A stretch of DNA of 64,000 nt from Apium graveolens (Eukaryota > Streptophyta > Magnoliopsida > Apiales > Apiaceae): the NCBI RefSeq assembly GCF_009905375.1, contig NC_133650.1, forward strand, positions 175,097,565 to 175,161,564, read 5' to 3'. The notes beneath the pieces are model-generated. The model was not told where the DNA came from, did not search any database, and was given only the letters and a program-made list of their open reading frames with translations. The translations under genes and the position numbers were made by a program. Below are positions 1-11,076 of the stretch, piece after piece; positions within the stretch are counted from its first letter, which is position 1; every line of letters begins with the position of its first letter.

Positions 1-1493
1 TAAGTTGGATGAGTGTGGTCTTGAAATGATGTTCATCACATTTCTTTGAGAACGCCCATGATGGCATGCCTGATCTAGAACTAGGGCCTACTTCTCCTTT
101 ATGTCCAATGGCTCTTCTTCACTGTCTTCATCCTCACCAAAAAAGAAATCTTCTGAACCACCAGTCTCATAGTCAATATCACCTGCTGTAGAAGGCAGAG
201 CTGTGATTGAATCCTTTGCCCTTTGTATAGACTGTATGGTGTGTACCAAATTTAGCATTCTTTCTGCATTATCATTGCCATGTCCAGCAAGAAGTTGATA
301 TGCTAGAACTGGGTGAGTAAATGTCTCAGCATCTAAGGAGGTAGAATCTATAACAGCTTGACTTTGCTGAGATAGTCCCTCCCTGTTTGCATCCTGGTCA
401 GTCATTAACTCACTTGCAATGACATCCACCCTTATTTCTTCTATACCTGCATTTCTCTCATTATCTCTCTTTTCTTGCATCAAGGTCTCACCTTGGCTCC
501 CCACCCTCACACCCTCACCTTCACCATATAAGTTGGGACTCCTCTCACTCACTTTTGCTAGTACTGAAGAAATGGACTGCATTAGATCACTCTTTTCCTC
601 TCCTTTTTCCTGGGAGAAACCCAGACTCTCACTCAAATCACTAACTTCCCTCAATCCTAAAAGTGATTGTACAATTACTAAGTCATCTGCACTTGTAGCT
701 ATAGTTGAACTTTGAAGTTGTGCAGGGACTCCCGACGGATGATAAATATCCATCGGGTTAGTAATTTGACTATCCGACGGATGACTGCTGTTAGGCACAT
801 CCGTTGGGATACAATCACTACTCGACGGATGAACAACATCCATCGAGTGAGTAGAAATGAATGAGTGTGGAGTGGAGACTATTGTAGATTCTGTGTAGAT
901 TGATGAAAAGTTTGGCACAGATGTCTCAAAAGTCTCAGAAAGAAATGGCAAGTGAGCCAACAAATTATCTAGAAGATGATGCTCACTTGCATGGATTTTT
1001 GGCTTCTCCAAGAGAGTTAAAGATGGAGAATTTGGAAGTGATGTGTTTATCATGTCAACATCCAATGATGTGTGGGAGAATTTGGTGTATTAGGTGCTCC
1101 AATTATGAGAGAGTTTGGCTGTGACTCCACATTTATTGAAGCCACATCAACCTGACTTCGAGATGGTGCAGTGACTGGGTCTATAGCACTAGTTTGCACA
1201 GTGTGTGATCCCTGTGCATCTCCAAGGGTTTTTGGTTTCTTCTTTCTGGTGTAAGTTTTAGGTGAGCTTGTGTCCCTTACCCTCTTGGCATGTGCTCTTG
1301 GCTGAGAGCTTTGTTCAATAATCATATCCTTTTGGGAGGATGCAACTAGTAATGAGCTTATATCCTTATTAAGCACTGCAGTTTGTTGAAAAACTGCAGT
1401 GTGGCTAGGCTGGGAAACACTCACCTCTCTAACCTTATCCTTAGGGCTTCTTTGACTTTCACCCTGTCCCTCACCTTTCTTTCCCACCTTCAC
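1..1493 (-). pseudogene. Sirevirus-type third ORF, C-terminal part (element A)
   Basis: This is the middle to C-terminal part of the extra ORF that follows pol in copia element A. Long open pieces lie at 1050-1493 and 88-1065, offset by a small frameshift near 1060. Another frameshift near 95 lets the frame run off the left edge of the window. The protein is hydrophilic, rich in Ser, Glu and Asp, and collinear with the B copy at 58600-60100; shared short stretches include SSQKD and MDVDMI/LDVDMI. It has no catalytic motif that I recognise. The stretch 729-852 encodes HPS-type peptides because it carries the CGACGGAT motif in inverted pairs. Function is unknown. The ORF sits where env-like genes sit in other LTR elements, but I see no signal peptide or membrane segment. 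Confidence 0.75.
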
Positions 1494-2493
1494 ACTCCCC
1501 TCTTTAGGTTTGGTGGATTTTACAACTGATTTCTTTTGAAAGAAATTATAGGGGCTTTCGTAGCTTTGGATTTAGGAACTTTTGTTGGTTTGGTAGCTTG
1601 GGTAGGCAACTGTTGGGTCATTGATACAGTTGTCATAGCTACACAAGAGAGCAAAGAAATTTGTGAGGTTGGAAGAGTGGAGACAGAAAAATTACCTCAC
1701 TTACCTAAGGTCCCTCCATTACTGGAAAGTAGTATAAGGGGACCTCCTTGTGATGGTTTCCTCTGTTTAAATCTGCAATGATCCTTCTTTCTTGAACCCA
1801 ACAATTTAACTTGTTGGTTGGGTTCTCAATCACAATTTCTTCAATAAGATGGTTAGCAAGCATCATAAAGAATCTAGCATAATAGACACTTATACCTCTC
1901 TTATTGATCTCTCCTAACTTAAAGCCTAACTCAAACAAAACCAAATCACTGAAATTAAAGTACTTATCAGTAACTAGCATGTAAAGCATGTTAAGCATAT
2001 AAATGTTTATAGAGTCAAAGTTACTAATTTTACCAGAAAACACCTTAGTTACTATATCACACAACTAACTCCATTCTTTCCTAAGACCCAACCTCCTAAT
2101 TTTACTTAATTTAGAAGTAGTGAGTGCATAGCCCATGGAATTAAGCATATTAACAATGTCAGTGTCTGTGTGTGGAGCAGTTACAGTATTATCAGGAATC
2201 TAAAAGCATGCTTTGACAATATCACTATTTATACAAAATTGCTTACCTTTCAGAGTGCATGTGATGGTCTTATCTGTCGAGTTGTACACTGCAGTTGTCC
2301 ATATCTCTTCAACAACCTTACAGTAAATGGTGGGTGATTCCAGCATAGCATAGTTGAGTTTGCAGTTCTTCACAAAATCCATCATTTTGTGATAGTCACC
2401 AGACTGTTGAATGTCCTTGTTCACCAAAGCTATGAAGTTGTTTTTCTCATAGATATAACCGGTTTGAGACATGATTTTCACTACAGGTGCCAT
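1494..2493 (-). pseudogene. Sirevirus-type third ORF, N-terminal part (element A)
   Basis: This is the start of the third ORF of element A. The ATG at 2493 is chosen because the N-terminus MAPVVKIMSQT is identical to the B copy at 43954. Open pieces are 2200-2493 and 1705-2064, separated by in-frame stops, and a frameshift between 1500 and 1700 joins it to the next part. A conserved globular domain of about 250 residues is visible, with segments such as KVFSGKISNFD and YFNFSD shared with B. From memory, similar domains occur in asterid proteins annotated as fused to copia polyproteins; that is recollection, not a search result. The copy is dead, with at least three stops and one shift. Confidence 0.75.
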
Positions 2494-2930
2494 TGTTAGA
2501 GGTTTGGAATTTGCAGAGAGAGAGTTTGCTTTTGAGAAAAAAGAAATAAGAGTAATTGAATCTAGAGAATGATATAAGAAATGAATAAAAGTGAATTTGC
2601 TTTTATACTATCTCAGAAATTAACTGTCAAAAATAATAAAGTAAAATAAAGTAACCAATAAAAATTGCCCAAAATAGTCGTTTAAAAATAAATAAACTGT
2701 AAAAATTATGTCACTTATCCGTCGTGTCATGCTTACAAGCTGTAAGTATACTCGATGGATAATGTTCAAAAATTAACGGCTAGGATTGAGACAATTCGAC
2801 GGATGAGGATAAATCAGTTATCCGTCGAGTTATAAAATATTCTAGAAAAATAAATGATTTTATTGACAAATTGTATTCCGACAGATGATCAAACTCGATG
2901 GATATTGATCATCTGTCGGGATGTAAATTT
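2494..2930 (-). promoter_or_regulatory. putative promoter of the third ORF with CGACGGAT motif array (element A)
   Basis: On the minus strand the 10-mer GTATAAAAGC (2599-2608) lies about 110 bp before the third-ORF ATG at 2493. A pyrimidine-rich leader and an AACAATGGC start context follow it. Upstream, at 2717-2921, copies of CGACGGAT/ATCCGTCG and close variants occur in both orientations. One perfect 15-bp inverted repeat lies at 2877-2891 and 2904-2918. The same TATA 10-mer and layout occur in element B. Promoter activity is inferred. Confidence 0.6.
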
Positions 2931-3014
2931 TGACTTAGCCAAAATTTCATCCAAAACAAAAAAATCAATTAAATTTCTGGCTACATAACCACTTGCAAAA
3001 ATATCTGAAATGAT

Positions 3015-5315
3015 TTAAGAATAATTAAGCATACCTAACTCACTTACCAACCTTGAAAAGGTGGATTCATCAAGTGGCTTGGTAAATATATCTGCAAGTT
3101 GCTTTTCACTTGGAACAAAATACAGTTCCACAGTACCATTCATCACATGTTCCCTTATGAAGTGGTACTTGATGTCTATGTGCTTTGTTCCTGAATGTTG
3201 TACTGGATTTTCATTGATGGCAATTGCACTTGTGTTATCACAGAAAATAGGAATCCTATCCACTTGTAGACCATAGTCCAACAATTGGTTTTTCATCCAC
3301 AAAATCTGTGCACAGCAACTACCAGCAGCAATATATTCAGTTTCAGTTGTAGAAGTAGAAACTGAATTTTGCTTTTTACTGAACCAGGACACAAGCTTGT
3401 TTCCTAGAAATTGACAGGTTCCTGTTGTACTTTTTCTGTCTGTTTTACGACCTGCATAATCTGCATCTGAATAACCAGTTAGATCAAAACCAGAATCTCC
3501 AGGGTACCAAATGCCAAGTTTTGGTGTTCCCTTGAGATATCTGAAAATTCTCTTAATAGCTACTAAATGAGATTCTCTAGGATCAGCTTGAAATTTAGCA
3601 CAAAGACAAGTAGAAAAAATTATATCTGGCCTACTAGCTGTTAAGTACAGAAGTGAGCCAACCATGCCCCTATAACTTGATATATCCACAGACTTTTCAG
3701 TAGTGTTTAATTCAAGCTTAGTTGCAATGACCATGGGAGTTTTTACAGATGTGCAATCGATTAGATCAAACTTCTTTAAAAGATCATGAATGTATTTAGT
3801 TTGACTAATGAATATTCCATTACTAACTTGTTTAACTTGTAAGGCAAGAAAATAAGTTAGTTCTCCCATCATGTTCATTTCATACTTACTTTGCATTTGC
3901 ATCAATTTGGCAAACTTTTTGCAAAGTTTTTCATCTGTAGAGCCAAATATAATATCATCTACATAAATTTGAACAAGTATACTAGAGCCATTAACATTTC
4001 TAAAGAATAAATTTTTATCCACAGTACCTCTTGTGAAGTGATATTCTAAAAGGAACTTTGATAAAGTGTCATACCAGGCTCTAAGTGCTTACTTCAGTCC
4101 ATAGAGTGCTTTCAAAAGATAGTAGACATGATTTAGGAAATTAGGATCTTCAAAACCAGGAGGCTGACTGACATAGACTTCCTCCTCCAAATCTCCATTT
4201 AGAAAAGCACTGTTGACATCCATTTGATAGACCTTGAAATTGGCATGGGCAGCATAGGCTAAGAAAATTCTGATGGCTTCAAGTCTTGCAACAGGAGCAA
4301 AAGTTTCATTAAAATCTATTCCTTCTTGTTGACAATAGCCTTTATCAACCAATCTAGCTTTGTTCCTGACCACTATGCCATTTTCATCCATCCTTTTTTT
4401 GAATACCCATTTGGTGTCAATTGGATTCTTTCCTTTAGGCTTGGGTATCAGCTTCCATACTTTATTCCTTTCAAATTGGTTTAGCTCCTCCTGCATAGCT
4501 AAAATCCAATCAGGATCCAACAGAGCTTCTTCTACCTTCTTTGGTTCTTCCTTAGATATGAAGCTGCTATATAGACATTCTTATTGAGTTGCTCTCCTTG
4601 TTTGAACTCTACAAAATACATCACCAATGATGAGCTCAAAGGGGTGATTTTTTTTCCATTTTCTTTGTTCAGGTAGATTAGCTCTAGATGAAGAGGCCTC
4701 ATTGTTGTCTTGATGTGTAACTGAGTTTTGATAGTTAGAAACTCCCCCTGAGTTTATGGATCTTTGATTTGATAAAGGAGAACTTTCTGTAAGTGATCTA
4801 TTCTGACTTTCAGCTTCTTTTGATGACCCGACGGATGGTGCATTTTGAGTTCCGACGGATGAAACTGATTGTCTCCCGACAGATAAGGCAGATTGTCTCC
4901 CGACGGATGAAACATTTTGTAACTCGACAGATGTTGAATTTTGTGCTTCATTAGTAGTAGATTTTTCTGCATTATCCTTTGCTATTATTTCTTGATCACT
5001 TTCATCATCACTGTCATCACTAATCATCTCCATATTATCAAATTTGAGGCTCTCATGGTAATCTCCATCTTGCAGTCCTTCAATCTTCTTATCATCAAAC
5101 ACAACATGTATTGATTCCATAACAATGTTGGTTCTTAGATTGTAGACTCTATATATGCTTTACCAACAGCATATCCAACAAAAATTCCTTAATCTGCTTT
5201 AGCATCAAACTTTCCATTTTGATTAGTTTGATTTCTCAAGATATAACATTTGCAACCAAATACATGAAGAAAATTTAGAGTTGGCTTCTTATTCTTAAAC
5301 AATTGATAGGGTGTC
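3015..5315 (-). pseudogene. pol: Ty1-copia pol: integrase end, reverse transcriptase, RNase H (element A)
   Basis: The minus-strand frame from 5120 to 3015 is continuous apart from stops at 4578-4580 and 4086-4088. Order: integrase C-terminal tail (5121-5315, with a one-base shift near 5140); a Ser-rich linker with five 8-residue repeats built on SVG (4827-4932); RT N-terminal half (4089-4520, motifs [12 protein letters not shown] and [12 protein letters not shown]); RT C-terminal half with the catalytic YVDD in [11 protein letters not shown]; and RNase H with YSDADYAG, TETEYIAAGSCC and [14 protein letters not shown]. The SCCAQ box is typical of the Sirevirus lineage. The 5' remainder of integrase lies beyond the Athila insertion, at 14666-15407. 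Confidence 0.9.
4827..4932 (-). repeat. 24-bp tandem repeat carrying CGACGGAT inside pol (element A)
   Basis: CGACGGAT or CGACAGAT cores recur at about 4829, 4852, 4877, 4901 and 4925, a period of 24 bp. On the coding strand this is an 8-residue repeat centred on Ser-Val-Gly. The B element has the same array at the same place in pol with the core changed to CAACGGAT. Confidence 0.8.
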
Positions 5316-6741
5316 TGTTAGGAACAAAATACGCGCTAATAATTCATGCAAGTATACGCGTTCGCAAGTAATATAGAATAATTTCTAGTTCCTTCCCACA
5401 GAGACTCAGACTAATTATGTTCAATTAACACTTACTCACCAATGTATGATTACTTCTCAATGTCAAGACAATAACACGTAAATTTGATTAACTAATTATT
5501 AACTATAATTAACTACGAGAATTAAACACTTAATTGATACTTGAATTAATAATATTAAACACACATGAGATTATAACTTCATTACTACTTCCTTCAATAG
5601 TTATTATTATTACCCTTAGCATGTGACGATGATGATATTAATCGAACAACACGAAACTGATAAAAGCCAACTTTCATTGTACTAATACCATTCTACCAAA
5701 CATCCACAATTAAGATAGAAGTTGAATAGGCATCAATTATGTTGAGACCCTATATATCTACAGAATTTGACAACATAACGATTTAAGCACAAGTTATTCC
5801 TTATGATTACACAGGGCAAGTAAAACGGTTAGAGTTACCCACTAATCATGCATACACATACATGAACCTATGCTAGCATGGCAAGTTCTAAACCTCAAGA
5901 TCCACCGTCGCTTCACAAGAGATTAACACCCTATCTTATATGTTCGCGATGCACATAAGACGAATAAGTGCAACCTATACTAGATATCATACAATCATCA
6001 CACACTAAGGTATTAAACAACTAACTAAATAATTCTACAGTAAATCCGTTACGACCCCATGATCACGATTAGCCCATGATAGAACTCATCGTCACCATGG
6101 GTTCACATGAAAACATTATAATAACACACAAGATAAACTAATAAAAATACTTATTAAAACCAGAGTACGTCACAAGAGTAATAAGGTTCAAAGTAAAGAA
6201 AACTAGCATCCACTGTTACAACGAATAAAAGAATCACAAGAAAACGTATGCTTCTTCTTCTTCGTTGTACTAAAATGATCTTCTTACTTCTCTCCTTGCT
6301 CCTTAATTGATACCATGATTCATCACATATGAAACATCTCTGAAAACTACTTATATAGAAGCCCAACAAGTTCCAACTATCTCAGAAGTCAGAAGTCCAA
6401 CAGAAATAGAACTCTAAAAATCATTATTTAATTTTACGATCCTGAGCGGCCGCCCAGCTTCCTGAGCGGCCGCCCAGCCAGGCTGAGCGGGCGCCCAGCA
6501 CCTTTCTGGAAAAATGCTTATTTTGCTCCCGTTTTCTGCTGCATTCTGCTCCTAACTTCTCACTTGCAATGCCAAGCACATACCTAGGCTTATTCCTGAT
6601 GAAATCTCTCCACAAATGCAAGTAATACCCTGAAATGCACAAACACTAGAAAAATACATCAAATACATAAAATACTTGATTTCAAGACATCAATTCAAGC
6701 CATTATAAGACGTTCTAAGTGGTATAAAATGCCACTTATCA
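5316..6741 (-). repeat. Athila 3' LTR
   Basis: LTR of 1426 bp, TGTTAGGAAC to CCACTTATCA on the plus strand, matching 13333-14660 with scattered differences. On the element strand a GC-rich triple repeat (6500-6441) precedes a TATA box CTATATAA (6351-6358) by about 85 bp, which places the promoter and U3/R limit. Short open frames at 6154-6369 and 6424-6642 look incidental. Confidence 0.9.
6441..6500 (-). repeat. GC-rich 20-bp tandem repeat in Athila LTR
   Basis: Three 20-bp units built on GAGCGGCCGCCCAGC (NotI-like palindrome GCGGCCGC). They stand out sharply from the AT-rich surroundings. The other LTR has four diverged units at 14341-14419, and a further block lies inside the element at 9394-9473. 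Confidence 0.9.
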
Positions 6742-7957
6742 CACCCCCAAACTTAAATCGATGCTTGTCCTCAAGCGTCACAGACTCAAAAACAAAACAA
6801 AAACATGCATGAATGCAATCTATATGAAATGCAGCGATCCCCCTCACAATGACTAAACCAACCAATTCACGACATCTCAACAAATGCAATTAGGCGAATA
6901 AAGATCAATTAAATCATGCAAACTAACATACAACCAGAATGTGGTGAGTGCGGATGCTTAACAGATATGCTTCAAAACTAGATCAATTATTATAAATCGA
7001 CTATCCTCAAGGCAATCACATGATTATACGAAGAATAAATTCTAGACACAAAATGACTTATAACACTTCAAGATCACTGGAGCTTATTACGGAATCATGT
7101 TTTTTTATTCAACACAAGAACAAATGCTTATTTGATCGTGCAATGAGTGAGGTCCACAAAAGACTTATGCAATGGCATCCATTTAGCGAGCGTTAGGTTA
7201 GCGGATCCCAGACTATAAAAGCATTAGGTCGCTAGGCACAAAGTCCCCTAAGAACTTAATAACTCGAATACCAAAGAGCCCACTCGTGATCAATTATGCA
7301 TTAATTCTTTATTTTTTCTTTTCTTCTTTTTCTTTTTTTCTCTTTTTTTTTTCTTTTTTTCTATTTTTTTTTCTAATTTTTGAGCAAGTGTGTTTCTCTC
7401 CATCTTGCTCAACCCTAGACTACTCGCATAAAAATACGAGCCGTCTACTAGCCATTTGACGCCTAGCCACAATTAGCAATGAATTCCAATTCTTACTCCA
7501 TTTTATTTTTCTTTTCATGCCTTTTATCATAAAGAACCTATCATAAATTCTAAGCAAAATCAATAGATTAAGCTCAAAAACCATCAAACCATGACAACAA
7601 TCTAGTCCTTAAGCATACTCTAAGACTTAGTGAAATTACAAGTATTTCTAGCATGCATGTCAACCTACAAGACTCAACATCACTCTAACGCTATCACTAC
7701 TCGCATCAATATCATAAATCAATCGGTAAAGCAACGCAAAAGGGATCTTGGTATATGCATGAGCTAAATGTCATGATAAATAAAGCTATAAAATAAAAAA
7801 TAAACTATATGGAAAAAATATGTAATTATATGAACTAAACATATCATGAATATGCAACTACAAGACACACACACACAAATATTCCTTAACTACCACCCCC
7901 AAACTTAAAATCTTCACTGTCCCCAGTGAAGGTAGTAGAAAGGAACATAGGGTATAC
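6742..7957 (-). other. Athila spacer between env-like ORF and 3' LTR
   Basis: This noncoding stretch holds the PPT (minus strand GTTTGGGGGTG, ending at 6742) and an almost pure pyrimidine tract at 7304-7378. A second run of the form CACCCCCAAACTTAAA, like a second PPT, lies at 7893-7910 just after the env-like ORF stop. I see no gene. Confidence 0.6.
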
Positions 7958-8617
7958 CTACTCGGAGAAATCATCATCATCACCCTCAGAGGGTGGAGTA
8001 TCAGGAGGCGGGTAACCAGAGTCCTCACCAAAAATGGGCCACTGGATGTCAGCTCCAAGGCCTCTGAAAGCAGTCCTAAGTGGAAGGGTAAGCTCTTGAG
8101 TAAACCTACTCTGCAACTCATACATCGCATCCATCCTCCTCGACAGCCTCCTATATTGGGCATCAGCCATCCTAGCACCCTCCTGAGCTCTAGAAGAGCC
8201 TTCCTCATCATGACCCGGCCTAGCCATGGTAGCACCAACTGCTGGACGTCCTCCTGGAAGACGATAACCCAACCCATGCTCCTCGGGCTCTCCACCCGTC
8301 CACTCCTGCATCGCATTCAGAGTCGCTGAATCAATAGGAGCGGCCGGCATCTGCAACTGCTCGTGAGAAGGCCAATGAACTCCCACTGCTCGGCATAGCT
8401 TCGTGACAGTAGATGCATAAGGGATGTTCATGTGCTTCGCTCCCCTCAAAAATTTCAAAATCCCTTGGTAGATGAAATCACCAAGGTCCCCATAATACTC
8501 TTCATTCAAAATATCCCATAACAACCTTGCTCGCTCAACTGTAACCTCATGTGCATGTGAAGTAGGCAGAATATTAGCACAAATAAAGGCATTCCATGCA
8601 TGGGCATACCTATTCAT
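7958..8617 (-). pseudogene. Athila env-like (third) ORF, C-terminal part
   Basis: This is the second half of the extra ORF between pol and the 3' LTR, typical of Athila elements. About 219 residues remain: a helical region with ERARLLWDILNEEY and GDFIYQGILKFLRG, then a Gly/Pro/Arg-rich part, a helical segment, and an acidic end (GDDDDFSE). The family resembles the domain called putative plant transposon protein, from memory of Athila annotations. I see no clear transmembrane segment here, so the env name reflects position only. It is separated from its N-terminal half (8701-9129) by stops or a frameshift between 8618 and 8700. Confidence 0.75.
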
Positions 8618-8700
8618 CGTAATTGCCGGAAAAGAACGATACTCGTTAGTTCAAGTCTAGAACTTCCAAACCGTGCCCGGATGACAGAGAGTAGCACAAA

Positions 8701-9129
8701 TCAAATCCAAATCAAAGTCCCCGGGGGTCTTCTCATTCCATTCTCCTCCGCAGGCTTCTGCTGTCGCTGTCCAATCACATGATGAATTGTCGCGGCATAA
8801 TAATCAACTGTAAGCCCACGAACAACAGTAAACCCATTCTTTTCAGCCTTTGCGTTCGCATAAAACTCGCGAACCACGCTCATCGGAACCGCCTCTGGCG
8901 ACTCACAAAAAGAAATCCACCCCTTTTCAGCAATCACCGGCAGCAACTCACCATCCCTCTCCGATGGTAAGAATCCCCTCTCCTTCAGAATCGGCTTAGC
9001 CAGAAGCCTAGTATACTCCTCCTCAGCAGCCCTATCAAACAAATGAGGTCTCGCAGCAGTTCCCCTCAAAGAATCAGCAGTAGGAACGGTATTGCTGCTA
9101 TCACTAGTTCGGGATCTCTTGGGTGCCAT
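8701..9129 (-). pseudogene. Athila env-like (third) ORF, N-terminal part
   Basis: I place the start at the ATG at 9129 (MAPKRSRTSDSS), not the farther in-frame ATG at 9387, because the upstream residues derive from a low-complexity leader. About 142 residues remain, opening with a basic Ser/Thr-rich tail suited to a nuclear signal and followed by a globular region with FYANAKAEKNGFTVVRG. It ends in a frame break and the protein continues at 8617. A TATA box 97-104 bp upstream suggests its own transcript. Confidence 0.7.
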
Positions 9130-9480
9130 TGAAACTAAGAAAAAGTGTTTAAGAGTTGTGTTTTGAGTGTAGGAGAGAGTTTTAAAGTTGAAAGTATGTG
9201 GGAGTGTATATGGAGGAGTTGTATGTATATATAGGGTAGGAATTAGGGTTAAAAATTGAATAGGAGTGGGGTTGTGAGGAAAAAAAATGTGGGTTATGGG
9301 AAAAGAAATCGTGGGTTGTGGGTTGTATTTTTGTTTTTGAATTTTTCTGATTTTTTTTTTATTTTTTGAAGGCAAATTTTTTTTCAATAGTCGGGGGCTG
9401 AGCGGCCGCTCAGCAAAGTTGTGCGGGCGCCCAGCATCCTGAGCGGCCGCCCAGCAAAGCTGGGAGGGCGCCCAGAGGGT
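9130..9480 (-). promoter_or_regulatory. putative internal promoter before Athila env-like ORF
   Basis: On the minus strand, four GC-rich units like those in the LTR (9473-9394) come first. A TATATATA box (9233-9226) and a pyrimidine-rich leader to the ATG at 9129 follow. The LTR has the same order (GC-rich repeat, then CTATATAA), and the flank after the GC block (TTTCTGAAAAATAC) resembles the LTR flank (TTTCTGGAAAAATGC). Promoter activity is inferred. Confidence 0.55.
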
Positions 9481-9572
9481 TTCTGAAAAATACTTTTTTC
9501 TTGCCCAATTTTTCTGATTTTTTTGTGGTTTTGGATAGGTTACTAACTTCTAAGGGTTCCTATAGTCACAAA

Positions 9573-9597
9573 TCTTGGGTTGCCTCCCAAGAAGCGC
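9573..9597 (-). other. hairpin block between Athila pol and env-like ORF
   Basis: CTTGGG and CCCAAG arms flank TTGCCT and continue into AAGCGC. A block like this lies between pol and the third ORF in many plant Athila-type elements, from memory. It may be an RNA signal. Nothing here shows its function. Confidence 0.45.
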
Positions 9598-9634
9598 TTT
9601 TTTTACGTCATTAGCTTGACGTAGAGTACCTTGA

Positions 9635-10974
9635 TCAAGTTAACAATAAAACAGCACTAACCACTTCTCGGTTTGCCATGTCCCCATAGTAATGCTTCGA
9701 TCGATGACCATTAACCTTGAATGCTTGGCCCGGATCATTCTCAAAAATCTCCACCGCTCTATGTGGAAACACAGTTTTGACGATAAAAGGTCCAGACCAC
9801 CTTGATTTCAACTTTCCAGGAAAAAGTCGGAGATGAGAGTTGAATAAAAGAACTTGTTGCCCCGGCACAAATGACTTAGGATATAGCTTCCTGTCGTGCA
9901 ACCTTTTCACTTTTTCCTTGTACATTTTGTTGTTCTTGTACGCTTGGAGTCGAAATTCATCAAGTTCATTTAACTGAAGCATTCACTTCTTCCGAGCTGC
10001 ATCTAGATCAAGGATCAACTTCTTCAACGCCCAACAAGCCTTATGCTCAAGCTCCAACGGTAAATGACATCCCTTACCATAAACAAGTTAAAAAGGGACA
10101 TCCCAAGTGGAGTCTTGTATGTTGTTCTATAAGCCCAAACAGCTTCATCGAGCTTTAAAGATCAATCCTTCCTTGACGGACAAACAACTTTCTCTAGAAT
10201 GCGCTTGATCTCTCTATTAGACAATTCAGCTTGACCATTCGTTTGCGGATGATAGGCAGTAGCAACACGATGATTCACATTATAGCGCTGCATCATAGAA
10301 GTGAACTTACGGTTGCAGAAATGCGACCCCTCATCACTTATGATTACTCATGGCGTTCCAAACCTTGTGAAAATCTGCTTATGAAGAAAATTCAACACTA
10401 CCTTTGCATCATTTGTCGGTAGAGCCTTGACTTTTACCCATTTTGAGACATAATCAACTGCCAGCAAGATGTACTGATTATTGCAGGACGAGACAAATGG
10501 TCTCATAAAATCGATTTCCCAAACATCAAAGACCTCGAATTTAAGCATCACATTCAACGGCATCTCATTCTTCCTCGTAAGATTCCCCACTCTTTGGAAA
10601 TGATCACACCTTAAAATGAACTGATGTGCATCCTTAAACAAAGTAGGCCAAAAAAAACCTACTTACAGAATACGAGCTGCTATCTTTTCACCACCATAAT
10701 GTCCACCATAAACTGTGGAATGGCAGTCTCATAATATCCCCTCCGTCTCACAGAATGGGATATATCTCCTAATGATCTGGTCAGCTCCTTGTCTAAACAA
10801 ATACGGTTCATCCCACATGTACCACTTCACCTCATGCAGAAACTTCTTCTTTTGATTTGCATTCATATTAGGAGGCATTATATTGCTGACAAGATAGTTC
10901 ACAATATCAGCGAACCATGGTTCTTCCTCCTGAACTGCGAACAACTGCTCATCCGGAAAAGATTCGTTGATCAA
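9635..10974 (-). pseudogene. int: Athila integrase
   Basis: Order on the minus strand: integrase N-terminal region (10974-10729), zinc-binding HHCC segment and start of the core (10641-10348, with WEIDFM holding the first catalytic Asp), the second Asp in SDEGSHF just after a TGA at 10345-10347, the NGQAE glutamate box, then the C-terminal domain (9982-9635, motifs GQQVLLFNS and KLKSRWSGPF). At least three stops and a frameshift between 10340 and 9982 break it. The first two pieces are in frame with the RT piece upstream. Confidence 0.8.
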
Positions 10975-11076
10975 TTTCTTATCATAAGAAGTAAAATCGG
11001 GATTATCTAATCTAGAGAGATGGTAGGCTACTTGATTCTCAGTACCTTTTATATCCTTGATCTCTAACTCAAATTC

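Noticed and set aside
7290..7472. Lys-rich open frame of 60 codons
   Set aside because: Translation of a pyrimidine tract in the Athila spacer.
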